From DATAEE01 sp963725145 (GTDB lineage: Bacteria; Acidobacteriota; Vicinamibacteria; Vicinamibacterales; 2-12-FULL-66-21): a DNA stretch of 64,000 nucleotides. A model generated the notes under the pieces. That model had not been told where the DNA came from. It made no database searches and saw only the letters and a list, made by a program, of their open reading frames with translations. The position numbers and the translations under genes were made by a program. Positions 50,286 to 59,118 of the stretch are shown piece after piece; position 1 is the first letter of the stretch; every line of letters starts with the position of its first letter. The stretch spans positions 682,001-746,000 of the forward strand of contig CAVRXL010000012.1 in the NCBI GenBank assembly GCA_963725145.1, in the 5' to 3' direction.

Positions 50286-50915
50286 ATGGCTAGATATATC
50301 GGACCGGTTTGTCGGCTGTGCCGCCGGGAGGGCATGAAGCTCTTCCTGAAGGGTGAGCGCTGCTACACGGAGAAATGCGCGATTGAGAAGCGGAACCTTC
50401 CGCCGGGGCAGCACGGCAAGATGCGCAAGGCAAAGCTCCTCGGCTACGGTCTCCAGCTCCGCGAGAAACAGAAAGTCAAGCGCATCTACGGCGTGCTCGA
50501 GAACCAGTTCCGCCGGTACTTCGAAGAGGCCGAGCGGCAGCGGGGGATCACGGGCGAGACACTCCTCCAGATGCTGGAGCGACGGCTCGACAACGTGATC
50601 TACCGCCTGGGGTTGGCGACCTCCCGGCCGCAGGCGCGACAGCTCGTGCGCCACGGTCACTTCCTGGTCAACGGCAAGAAGGTGGACATACCGTCCTTCT
50701 CAGTCCGCGCCGGCGACGTTGTCGCGGTGCGCGGGGCGAGCGCCGAGAACGTGTCCATCCAGCACGCGATGGAGGAGGTCAAGGGGCGCGGCATTCCGCA
50801 GTGGCTGGAGTTCGACGCCACGAAGCTGAGCGGCCGCATCGCCTCACTCCCGACACGCGAACAGATCAATCTGCCCGTACAGGAGCAGCTTATCGTCGAG
50901 TTGTATTCGAAGTAG
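50286..50915 (+). CDS. rpsD: 30S ribosomal protein S4, zinc-binding type
   Basis: A 209-residue S4. The N-terminal CRLCRREGMKLFLKGERC with further CAIEKR makes the zinc-knuckle form. RLDNVIYRLGLATSRPQARQLVRHGH is the S4 RNA-binding domain. The TAG stop is the first triplet of a GCAGCCCT-family repeat. In E. coli S4 regulates the alpha operon. Confidence 0.97.
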   Translation: MARYIGPVCRLCRREGMKLFLKGERCYTEKCAIEKRNLPPGQHGKMRKAKLLGYGLQLREKQKVKRIYGVLENQFRRYFEEAERQRGITGETLLQMLERRLDNVIYRLGLATSRPQARQLVRHGHFLVNGKKVDIPSFSVRAGDVVAVRGASAENVSIQHAMEEVKGRGIPQWLEFDATKLSGRIASLPTREQINLPVQEQLIVELYSK

Positions 50916-50959
50916 CGCAGCCCTTCAGGGCTGCTGGTAGCGCAGCCCTTGAGGGCTGC
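50913..50959. repeat. rpsD-rpoA spacer with two GCAGCCCT palindromes
   Basis: Copies at 50917-50934 and 50942-50959 (centres TTCA and TTGA), each preceded by TAGC. The remaining 115 bases to rpoA hold a GCCCTCCGCC...GGCGGGAGG dyad and an AAGGAACAA ribosome-binding site. Confidence 0.85.
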
Positions 50960-51074
50960 TAATAGCCCTCCGCCCGCAGCCGTACCGGGCCTGAGGCGGG
51001 AGGTGGAGGGCGAAACGTCAGGTCCGGCGGCGCGCGGCGATGGGCCGGCGCTGAATGTGAAAGGAACAACACCA

Positions 51075-52055
<981 letters not shown>

Positions 52056-52056
52056 C

Positions 52057-52656
52057 ATGCGTCACCGCCGAGCACATCGAAAACTGGGCCGCGTCGCCGA
52101 CCATCGCGTCGCCATGCTCCGGAACCAGGCGCAGGACCTCCTGCGCCACGAACGGATCCGGACGACGGTGCCGCGCGCGAAGGAGCTGCGCCCCTTCGTG
52201 GAGCGGATCATCACGATCGCCAAGCGCGGCCTGGCCGACGGCGGGGAGACGCGCGGCGTCACCGCGCGCCGGCTGGTCGCGCGCGACATCCAGGACCGCG
52301 CCATCGTCGTCAAGTTGTTCGACACGATCGCGCCGCGGTTCGCGGAGCGGCCGGGGGGTTACACGCGCCTGCTCCGCCTCGGGCATCGCCGGGGCGACGA
52401 CGCCGAGGTCGCGCAGGTCGAGCTCATCGGCAGCGAGTACAGTCCGACTGCGGCGACGCCCGAAAAGGGCGCGGGCGAAGCCGCGCCGGCGAAGAAGGCC
52501 AAAGGCGTCGGCGGGCGGTTGCGCGCGGCGGCGGCGCGGCTGCGCGGCAAGAAGGCCGAGGCTGGTGAGAAGGCTGAAGGCGAGGATGCCGAGCCGAAGG
52601 GCAAGGCCCGCGCCGCGACGCCCGGGAAGAGCAAGCGGAAGAAAGAAGAAGAGTAG
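52057..52656 (+). CDS. rplQ: 50S ribosomal protein L17 with long Ala/Lys-rich C-terminal extension
   Basis: Residues 1-128 are L17 (RHRRAHRKLGRVADHRVAMLRNQAQDLL, PGGYTRLLRLGHRRGDDAEVAQVELI). The usual length is about 120. Here about 70 further residues rich in Ala, Lys, Gly and Glu extend the protein to 199, ending KSKRKKEEE. The tail has the character of a disordered charged region. The TAG stop lies at the edge of a GCCCGACC palindrome. Last gene of the alpha operon. Confidence 0.96.
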   Translation: MRHRRAHRKLGRVADHRVAMLRNQAQDLLRHERIRTTVPRAKELRPFVERIITIAKRGLADGGETRGVTARRLVARDIQDRAIVVKLFDTIAPRFAERPGGYTRLLRLGHRRGDDAEVAQVELIGSEYSPTAATPEKGAGEAAPAKKAKGVGGRLRAAAARLRGKKAEAGEKAEGEDAEPKGKARAATPGKSKRKKEEE

Positions 52657-52764
52657 GCCCGACCTTCAGGTCGGGCGTGCCCGAAAAAGCCAGGTCGTAG
52701 GCCCGACCTTCAGGTCGGGCGTGCCCGAAAAAGCCAGGTCGTAGGCCCGACCTTCAGGTCGGGC
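52657..52764. repeat. Three tandem GCCCGACC palindromes, 44-bp period
   Basis: Palindromes at 52657-52676, 52701-52720 and 52745-52764 are separated by identical 24-base spacers, giving an exact 44-bp tandem unit. They occupy the whole space between rplQ and the convergent TonB-C gene. They may serve as a bidirectional transcription barrier; there is no U-run. Confidence 0.9.
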
Positions 52765-52765
52765 C

Positions 52766-53668
52766 CTAGTCCTGCAACTGCAGTCCAATCACCTTCACGT
52801 ATTTCACCGGCTGCCCATCCTTGAGCGCCGGCTTGAACGTCCAGTTGCGCGCCGCCCGGAGAAGCGCGGCGTCGTAGCTCGGGTGGATCGCGCGGAGCAT
52901 CGTTGCGCTCTCGACCTTGCCCGACTCGTCGATGATGACCCGCACCAGGCCGGTCAAGACCACGCCGTTGCGCAGATTGGTCGGCGGGCGCCAGGGCGGC
53001 ATCTCCTGGGTCAGGGCGACGGGCACGCTCACCGACGCGTCGTCGCCGCCGTAAATGATCGGCGCCGGCGGGGTGGCCGGCAACGCCGGCGCCGGGGCTG
53101 GCGGCGAGGCGACTCGAGCGGCGGCGGCGTCCGACGCCGCCTTCGCGCGGGCGAGCGTGAGCAGGCCATCAGCCACCAGGTGCAGGTCCTCCATGCCTGC
53201 GACGGCGTTGACGACAGGATCCGACGTGATTCGGACAACGCGTTCGAGCTGCTCGGCGGCCTGATCGTGCTCGCGCCGCTCGTACAAGGCTTTCGCGTCC
53301 GCGAATTCCCGGCGGGCCGCGGCCGGCAGCAGCTCGCGCCGTGCTTCGGCGAAGAGCGCCGCGATTCTCGGCGTGACCTCCGCCTCCACCGGCGAGTACA
53401 GCGGATCCTGCTCGACGATTCGGCGCACCGAGGCGCGCGCCTCGCCCTGCCGCCCGATCGCCAGCAGACAGAGCGCGCGATACTGTTCCGCTTCGATGAC
53501 CGTCGCCGAATCACCGCCGTTCACGCTCGCCAGCGCGTTGAGCGCATCCTCGTAGGAGGCCGAGGCGTAGAGCTCCCGAACGCTCGCCATCTGCGTCTGC
53601 CCCGGCGAGGGAGACGCGGTGAGGACGGTCAAGACAATTCCACCGATCAGTTCGCGAACACCCATCAT
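52766..53668 (-). CDS. Secreted TonB-C-domain protein with TPR-like N-terminal region
   Basis: A 300-residue protein. A signal sequence (LIGGIVLTVLTASPSPGQ) is followed by helical TPR-like repeats (about residues 28-165), an Ala/Pro-rich linker, and a TonB C-terminal domain (NGVVLTGLVRVIIDESGKVESA ... AARNWTFKPALKDGQPV). It lacks the N-terminal transmembrane anchor and the long proline stalk of a true TonB, so it may be a periplasmic carboxy-domain protein rather than the energy transducer. It overlaps the upstream PEGA gene by 4 bases. Confidence 0.75.
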   Translation of the reverse strand: MMGVRELIGGIVLTVLTASPSPGQTQMASVRELYASASYEDALNALASVNGGDSATVIEAEQYRALCLLAIGRQGEARASVRRIVEQDPLYSPVEAEVTPRIAALFAEARRELLPAAARREFADAKALYERREHDQAAEQLERVVRITSDPVVNAVAGMEDLHLVADGLLTLARAKAASDAAAARVASPPAPAPALPATPPAPIIYGGDDASVSVPVALTQEMPPWRPPTNLRNGVVLTGLVRVIIDESGKVESATMLRAIHPSYDAALLRAARNWTFKPALKDGQPVKYVKVIGLQLQD

Positions 53669-54855
53669 TTCCGCAGATCCACGCCGACGCGTGTAATCCC
53701 TCCGGATGTCACCGTCACAGAACGCCGCTGCTCGCCGAACTGTGGGTGACGGAATACGACCTCATGCTGTCCGATGGGGACCGCGAGGTTCCCGATCGGC
53801 GTTTCACCCTTGCGATCGCCGTTGACGAGCACCTCGGCCCAGGGCAGCGCGTTGATGCTCAAGGTGCCGTTCGGCAGGTCGGGCTTCACGATCCGCATCT
53901 GACCGCCCGAGATCTGGACCGTCTGTTTTCCTTCGAAGTTCAGCGGACGGCTGACGAGCCGCAGCGTGTGCGAGCCGGCCGGCAGCATGATGCGATCGAT
54001 GGCGCTGGTTCCGATCAGGCGCTCGTCTTCGTACACGTCCAGCGCGACGCCAGACTCGACGCGGATCCATCCGGGCTGCTGCGGCGGGGCCACCGATGCG
54101 GTCGTCGCCGGCATCAGCACCATCGTCGGGCCCGCGCCGAGCCGGATCTGACGCCGTACGGTGGTCGCGCCGTTCGTGAGGACGACTTCATGCGGGCCGG
54201 GCGCCAGGTCGGTGAGGACGAGCGGCGTCGTGCCTCGCGGGCGCCCGTCGATGCTGACGCGGGCGCCGGACGGCTCGGTGATCAGATCGAGCGTCGCCGT
54301 CACCGTGGCATTGCCACCCGTTCCGGCTGGACCTGGACCGAGGTCGTACGAATGGACGGCCGCGTTGCCGGCCCCGACCTCGACAGACTCGCGGCGGCTC
54401 ATGGTCCCGTGCCGCAGCTCGAGCTCGTGGCGGCCGGCCTGCAGGCTGAGCTCGACCGGAGAGGTTCCATGGCGCTGGCCGTCGATGTAGACCTCGGCGC
54501 CATCCGGCCGCGACGCGACTCGAAGCGTGCCGGTCGTGGGCGGCGCGGCGGCGCGAAGCTGCCAGAGGATATAGGCGCCCTCGCCGAGCGCGGCGGCGAT
54601 GGCCAACGCGGCGACAACTGGCGCCAGGGAGATTCTCGACCTGGGCCGCGGAGGCGGCTGCTTGCCCCCTTCGGACGCGAACATCGCGAGGGCGTCGACC
54701 GGCTCGGCGTCGGCGGCAGCGCCGGCCGGCGGTGCGTCCGTCTGAGCGGACGAACGCAGGCGCCCGGTCAGCAGCGAGAGGCGGCGAGCGGGCGGCGTGG
54801 ACGGCTTGGCGGACGGCGACGCATCGCCCTGCCGAGGCGCAGTTTCTGTGGTCAT
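53665..54855 (-). CDS. PEGA-domain protein with single transmembrane helix
   Basis: A 396-residue protein. Residues 1-74 are a polar cytoplasmic tail and residues 75-99 a membrane helix (ISLAPVVAALAIAAALGEG). The periplasmic part has several PEGA modules: TLRVASRPDGAEVYIDGQRHG, ITEPSGARVSIDGRPRGTTPL, and TLSINALPWAEVLVNGDRKGETPI. PEGA domains mimic surface-layer and kinase-associated beta-sandwiches, with unknown ligands. GGAGG lies six bases before the ATG. It is coupled to the TonB-C gene and may form a complex with it. Confidence 0.75.
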   Translation of the reverse strand: MTTETAPRQGDASPSAKPSTPPARRLSLLTGRLRSSAQTDAPPAGAAADAEPVDALAMFASEGGKQPPPRPRSRISLAPVVAALAIAAALGEGAYILWQLRAAAPPTTGTLRVASRPDGAEVYIDGQRHGTSPVELSLQAGRHELELRHGTMSRRESVEVGAGNAAVHSYDLGPGPAGTGGNATVTATLDLITEPSGARVSIDGRPRGTTPLVLTDLAPGPHEVVLTNGATTVRRQIRLGAGPTMVLMPATTASVAPPQQPGWIRVESGVALDVYEDERLIGTSAIDRIMLPAGSHTLRLVSRPLNFEGKQTVQISGGQMRIVKPDLPNGTLSINALPWAEVLVNGDRKGETPIGNLAVPIGQHEVVFRHPQFGEQRRSVTVTSGGITRVGVDLRK

Positions 54856-55070
54856 TGACCCTCCGGGCCAACGACAGAGGAGCTAAAAGTGTGCCCGCCG
54901 GAAATGTCTCGAATGTAACGGCTTTTCGTCTACTGAGGCCGCAATAGAGATCTGAGAGGCAGACTTTTGTCCGCGGGATGGAGGAAAGGATATCGGTAGC
55001 TGACCCCGACAACTGCTCATTGCAGCGACCGGGCTTTCATAAGTTCCGCCACGGTTCCCCAGCGCGTCCA

Positions 55071-55101
55071 TTGGCATCCGAACGCGATCGAGCTTTACTA
55101 T
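55071..55101 (+). promoter_or_regulatory. Possible promoter of the ROK regulator gene
   Basis: TTGGCA (55071-55076) and TACTAT (55096-55101) with a 19-bp spacer. The predicted start near 55108 lies just before the AT-rich 10-mer and the palindrome. The long spacer makes it a moderate match. The 54856-55153 gap holds no gene; besides these sites it has only the GGAGG of the divergent PEGA gene. Confidence 0.4.
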
Positions 55102-55111
55102 CGCGGCACCG

Positions 55112-55135
55112 CTTTAATAAGCTACTTTCGAAAGT
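55112..55135. promoter_or_regulatory. Candidate ROK operator: CTTTAATAAG plus ACTTTCGAAAGT palindrome
   Basis: CTTTAATAAG (55112-55121) is the reverse complement of CTTATTAAAG at 63523 in front of the TonB-dependent receptor. ACTTTCGAAAGT (55124-55135) is a perfect 12-bp palindrome. Both lie just after the predicted transcription start and 19-42 bases before the ROK ATG, where a repressor would act. They are strikingly AT-rich for this genome. Confidence 0.5.
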
Positions 55136-55153
55136 GAGCGCGCTCTCCTCCCC

Positions 55154-56371
55154 ATGAGGCTTCGGGCGAGCACCGACGAAACCGCGAGAGAAGCCGCCCA
55201 TCTCCGCGCGCTGAACCTCGAGCGGGTTCTGGCCGTAGCGATGGACCGGCGAGGACCGTTCACCCGCGCGCAGCTCATCGACGCGACCGGCCTGTCCGCT
55301 CCGACGGTCGGCAGCCTGACGTCGCAGCTCATTCGGACCGGTCTGGTGGAAGACCTCGGTACCGGGCCCTCACGCGGCGGACGACGGCCGTCTCTCATGG
55401 CGTTCAACCCCCGGTATGGGTTCGCGGCGGGCATCGACATCGGGCCGACGCGGACGCGGCTCGCGGTGTCCGATCTCCGCGGCGAGATGCTCGCGCACAG
55501 CATCGTGCCCACGTCGTCGGGCGGCGCGCCGGCAGCCACGTTGGTGCGTATCGCGGGCGATCTCCAGGCGCTGTTGAAGGAGGCAGGCGTGGAGCCGGGT
55601 CAGCTCCTCGCGGTCGCCGCCGGTGCGCCCGGTCCCGTCGACATCGAGCGCGGCGTCATCACGTTCGCGCCCAACCTCAAAGGCTGGACCGACGTTCCGA
55701 TCCGCGACCTCCTGCACGGCGCGCTTGGAGCCCCGGTGCTCGTCGAGAACGACGTCAACGTGGCGCTGCTCGGGGAGCACTGGCGCGGCGCCGCACGCGG
55801 GCACGACACGTGCGCCTTCATCTTCGTCGGCACCGGCATCGGCGCGGCGTTCCTGATCGACGGCGCCATCCATCGCGGCCATCACTTCATGGCCGGAGAG
55901 ATCGCCGTGATGTGCATGGGGCCTCAGTACGTCGAGCAGAGCTTCGGCACGCGCGGCTGCCTCGAGGTGCTGGCGGGACTCGAAGCGCTCGCGGCTCGCT
56001 GGCCGAAGGCTGCCGGACGCGACCCCGCGGACTGGATGACCGAGCTGTTCGGTGCGGCCGAGCGCGGCGACACGGACGCGCGGCGCGCGATCGACGAAAC
56101 GGCCCGGTTGATCGGCATCGCCGCCGTCAATGTCGGGACGGTCGTGGACCCCTCCATCGTCGTGCTCGGCGGCGCGCTCTTCGTGCAGGCCGAGCCGCTG
56201 GTTGCCGCCGTGCGCGAGGTCGTGCAGCGGCTGTCGCGTGCGCCGGTCCAGCTCGTGGTCTCGGCTCTCGGAAAGGAAGCGCCGCTCGCCGGCTGCGTGC
56301 TCGTCGCCGCCACGGAAGCAAGGCGGCAGGTCAGGCTGAGGCTCCGGAGCGGGCTGCGAAGGGTGAGCTAG
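55154..56371 (+). CDS. ROK-family transcriptional regulator
   Basis: A 405-residue NagC/Mlc-type protein. The N-terminal winged helix reads RAQLIDATGLSAPTVGSLTSQLIRTGLVEDLG. The ROK domain has AGIDIGPTRTRLAVSD, VAAGAPGPVD, ENDVNVALLGEHW and FVGTGIGAAFLIDG. The usual zinc motif CxCGxxGCxE is degenerate (SFGTRGCLE), with two cysteines missing. It probably represses genes for sugar or polymer use and is released by a sugar. Motif sharing suggests that its targets are itself and the TonB receptor region downstream. Confidence 0.88.
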   Translation: MRLRASTDETAREAAHLRALNLERVLAVAMDRRGPFTRAQLIDATGLSAPTVGSLTSQLIRTGLVEDLGTGPSRGGRRPSLMAFNPRYGFAAGIDIGPTRTRLAVSDLRGEMLAHSIVPTSSGGAPAATLVRIAGDLQALLKEAGVEPGQLLAVAAGAPGPVDIERGVITFAPNLKGWTDVPIRDLLHGALGAPVLVENDVNVALLGEHWRGAARGHDTCAFIFVGTGIGAAFLIDGAIHRGHHFMAGEIAVMCMGPQYVEQSFGTRGCLEVLAGLEALAARWPKAAGRDPADWMTELFGAAERGDTDARRAIDETARLIGIAAVNVGTVVDPSIVVLGGALFVQAEPLVAAVREVVQRLSRAPVQLVVSALGKEAPLAGCVLVAATEARRQVRLRLRSGLRRVS

Positions 56372-56375
56372 CCGC

Positions 56376-56451
56376 GGGCCGGTCTGAAGACCGGCCCCTC
56401 CAACCCGCGGGAATAAACGGACGTTTGGAGGGGCCGGTCTTAGACCGGCCC
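56376..56451. repeat. Paired hairpins with CTCCAA/TTGGAG arms
   Basis: Hairpins built on GGGCCGGTCT/AGACCGGCCC at 56376-56397 and 56431-56451 flank CTCCAA (56398-56403), a spacer and TTGGAG (56425-56430). The unit has the same architecture as 34971-35034 but different stem bases. It lies between the convergent ROK and CRTAC1 genes. Confidence 0.85.
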
Positions 56452-56457
56452 ACTGAT

Positions 56458-58128
56458 CTACTTCTTGATTTCGAGAATCTGATTCGTCTTCACGTCCTTG
56501 ACTGAAGACGTCGTCCCGTCAGGCCAGCGGACTTCGATCGAGTCCACCAGCGTCGCCTGTCCCAGCCCGAAGTGCTGGCGTAGATCTTCCTGCGAGATGT
56601 AGCTGCTCCCGGCCTGCACCAGCCGCCTGCGGGTCACCTTGCCCGTCACGACCGACACGGTCGCGCCGATGGCGTCGAGATTCTTCCCCTGGCCGCGCAG
56701 CTTGACGAGCAGCCAGTTCCCCGTTCCAGTCGACTCGTTGCGCAGGAGCTGTGGGCTGCCGTCGAGATCGTTGATCACGAGATCGATCCGCCCATCGTTG
56801 TCCAGGTCCGCTGCCGCCAGGCCGCGGCTGACCCGCTCCTCGGTCATGACCGGGCCGAACTGGGCGCCGACCTCGTCGAACGTCCCGTCGCCACGGTTGT
56901 GGTACACGAGCCTGCGCTGCTTGTAACCGGCCGACGCGCCCAGACGCGCCTTGTCCATCTGCGGATAGACGTGCCCGTTGACGGCGATGAGGTCCAGCAA
57001 CCCGTCGTTCTCGTAGTCGAAGAACGCGTTGCCCCACCCGACAAACGGGAGGCTGATCGCGCCGGTCCTCGATCGGAAGGCCCGTTCGGTGAAGTGATCG
57101 CCCTCGTTGTGGAACAGGTTGTTGTATTCCTCTGAGAAGTTCGTGACGAACAGGGCATAGCGCCCGCAGTTGTCGTAATCGCCGACCGCGACGCCCATGC
57201 TGCCCTGCTCGGAGCCGTCCTCGCTGACCGCGACGCCCTGCGGGAAGCCGACCTCCTTGAACGTCCCGTCCTTCTGGTTCAGGTACAGAAACTTCGCCGT
57301 CGAATCGTTCGCGACGAACAGGTCGAGCCAGTCGTCTCCGTTGAAATCGAACCACGCGACGCCGAGCCCGAAATAGCCGCGCGGATCGGAGACGCCCGCT
57401 TTCTGTGCAACCTCCGTGAAGCGGCCGTTGCCATCGTTGTTGAACAGGAAGTCCGACTCGCCCGGCAGCCCGCGCGGGCCGCACTGCACGGCGATGCCGC
57501 GGTACTCGCAGGTCTTATCCCGGCCGAACTGCGGCAGGTTGTCCAGATCGACGTTGACGTATCGCGACACGAACAGATCGAGGTCTCCGTCCCGGTCGTA
57601 GTCGCCGAACGCGCAGCCGGCCGACCAGCCGCCGCCGCGGGTTCCGGATCGGTCCGTGATATCGGCGAACGTCCCGTCGTGATTGTTCCGGTACAGCCGG
57701 TTGCCTCCGATCGCCGTGACATAGAGGTCTTGCCACCCGTCGGCATCGACGTCCGCCGCGCACACGCCCATCCCCCAGCCAGGGTGGCCGACGCCCGCCT
57801 TGTCGGTGACGTCCGCGAACCGCCAGTTCCCGAGATTGCGGTAGAGCGCGCTGCGGGCCGCCTTCGGATCCTTGGCCGTCTCGACGGTGAGCGAGTCGAC
57901 GAAATAGATGTCGAGCAGGCCGTCGTTGTCGATGTCGACCGTCGCGACGCCGCCGCTCATCGACTCGACGATGTATTTCTTTTCGGGGGCGGCATGATGC
58001 TGGAACGTGATACCCGCCTCGCGGGTGACGTCCCGGAACGCCCCTTTCGCGGGCTGGCCGGATTGCGCGTAGCCTCCGGCCGCTGTTGCGGCCATCGCCA
58101 GCACGAACGACAGTGTGGACCGGGTCAT
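56458..58128 (-). CDS. CRTAC1-family secreted protein (FG-GAP/VCBS propeller plus ASPIC/UnbV domain)
   Basis: A 556-residue exported protein with a signal peptide. It carries seven or so FG-GAP/VCBS blades with Ca-binding loops: DIDNDGLLDIYF, DVDADGWQDLYV, DYDRDGDLDLFV, DFNGDDWLDLFV, DYENDGLLDLIA and DLDNDGRIDLVI; the blade DYDNCGRYALFV is eroded. The C-terminus (residues about 475-540) is an ASPIC/UnbV domain (GAGSSYISQEDLRQHFGLG-like, DSIEVRWPDG). It is the last gene of the operon starting with the sulfatase-like gene and overlaps the upstream TPR gene by four bases. It probably binds a ligand outside the cell. Confidence 0.85.
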   Translation of the reverse strand: MTRSTLSFVLAMAATAAGGYAQSGQPAKGAFRDVTREAGITFQHHAAPEKKYIVESMSGGVATVDIDNDGLLDIYFVDSLTVETAKDPKAARSALYRNLGNWRFADVTDKAGVGHPGWGMGVCAADVDADGWQDLYVTAIGGNRLYRNNHDGTFADITDRSGTRGGGWSAGCAFGDYDRDGDLDLFVSRYVNVDLDNLPQFGRDKTCEYRGIAVQCGPRGLPGESDFLFNNDGNGRFTEVAQKAGVSDPRGYFGLGVAWFDFNGDDWLDLFVANDSTAKFLYLNQKDGTFKEVGFPQGVAVSEDGSEQGSMGVAVGDYDNCGRYALFVTNFSEEYNNLFHNEGDHFTERAFRSRTGAISLPFVGWGNAFFDYENDGLLDLIAVNGHVYPQMDKARLGASAGYKQRRLVYHNRGDGTFDEVGAQFGPVMTEERVSRGLAAADLDNDGRIDLVINDLDGSPQLLRNESTGTGNWLLVKLRGQGKNLDAIGATVSVVTGKVTRRRLVQAGSSYISQEDLRQHFGLGQATLVDSIEVRWPDGTTSSVKDVKTNQILEIKK

Positions 58129-58970
58129 CGAACCGGAGCGGGCGCGCCGCTCTGCGCGCGCAGGTCGCGGAGCCGTTCCTCCGTCTCGCGGAGCCGCGCC
58201 TTGTAGAGGTCCTGGTGTTTCTTCGCGTTCACGTCGTCTCCAAGGCGCGCGTATGCGAGGCTCAGCTGGTAGTGCGCTTTCGGGGATCCGGGGTTCGCGG
58301 CGATCGACTTCTCGAGCGCGTCGCGGGCGTCTGCGTAGCGGTCCTGTTTGAGCCGCACCATGCCTGAAACCAGGAGGGCGCCCGGATGCGCCGGCGACCG
58401 ATCGAGCACCCGGCCCACGCGGGCATCCGCCGCCGCGAGGTTCCCTTGTGCTTCCTCCGCCTCGGCCAGCGCCGCGGCCGCCTCGAGGTTATCCGGCTCC
58501 AGGTCCAGGGCGCGGGTCAGCACGGTCTGCGCGTCGGCGTACTGATTCCGCGCGTTCAGCACGGCTCCAAGCGCGAGGAGCGTGGAGGCGCGATTCGGCT
58601 CGAGCGTCTCGGCGCGGCGTAGCGCGTCGAGCGCCGCCGGCATGTCACCCGCGTGCATCAGCGCGACGCCGAGCATGTGCTGGTACGGCGCGACGTCCGG
58701 GCACATCATGACCAGGGACTCCAGCGTCAGCACTGCCGGCGTGATCGCGCGCGCGGTCAGCGCCACTTGCGCGAACGCGCTCAGGACTTCCTCGGAGTTC
58801 GGCGCCAGCGCGCGGGCTTTGCGAAGCGAATCGAGCGCGGCAGGCGCCTTGCCCTCCTGCACCTGCGTCCGCGCGAGCTGCATGAGCGCCCGGACCGACT
58901 CGGTCCTGGCCGGCTGGGCGACGGCCGTGACGGGCAGGCCAAAGGTCAGGAGTACAGCAGCCGCCATCAT
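58125..58970 (-). CDS. Secreted tetratricopeptide repeat protein
   Basis: From ATG 58970 (or 58967) the product is 281 residues with a clear signal peptide (MMAAAVLLTFGLPVTAVAQP). Six or so TPR units follow, such as YQHMLGVALMHAGDMPAALDALRRAETLEPN and AHYQLSLAYARLGDDVNAKKH. A longer frame back to 59129 would put 53 Arg-rich residues before the signal peptide, encoded by repeat DNA, so it is rejected. It is coupled to the CRTAC1 gene. TPR solenoids here are likely scaffolds for partner proteins in the periplasm. Confidence 0.75.
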   Translation of the reverse strand: MMAAAVLLTFGLPVTAVAQPARTESVRALMQLARTQVQEGKAPAALDSLRKARALAPNSEEVLSAFAQVALTARAITPAVLTLESLVMMCPDVAPYQHMLGVALMHAGDMPAALDALRRAETLEPNRASTLLALGAVLNARNQYADAQTVLTRALDLEPDNLEAAAALAEAEEAQGNLAAADARVGRVLDRSPAHPGALLVSGMVRLKQDRYADARDALEKSIAANPGSPKAHYQLSLAYARLGDDVNAKKHQDLYKARLRETEERLRDLRAQSGAPAPVR

Positions 58971-59118
58971 TTTTTTGAGCTCGCGGGGCCCCACCCCCGC
59001 TCGCGGGCGCTCGGCGGTCCGGCTCCGCCGGACTTCCCTCCGGCGGGCCACCCCAGCGCGCAGGCGTGCGCGCTGGGGACCCCGGCGCCTCGCGCCGGCC
59101 GCAGGCGCTTCTCGTCTG
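58971..59118 (-). repeat. GC-rich dyad region with a start-proximal GGGGGTGGGGCCCC element
   Basis: The minus strand reads GCGGGGGTGGGGCCCCGC (58981-58998) and then GAGCTCAAAAAA before the TPR ATG. Loop and layout match the elements before rplD, rpsK and rpsD, but the stem ends have changed in a compensatory way. Further dyads (GTCCGGCGGAGCCGGAC and GCGCGCACGCCTGCGCGC) fill the rest of the spacer. Confidence 0.55.

Noticed and set aside
52657..52764. CRISPR-like array (three regular palindromic repeats)
   Set aside because: The spacers are identical to each other and only 24 bases long, there are no cas genes, and the same palindrome occurs singly elsewhere. It is a tandem duplication of a repeat, not an array.
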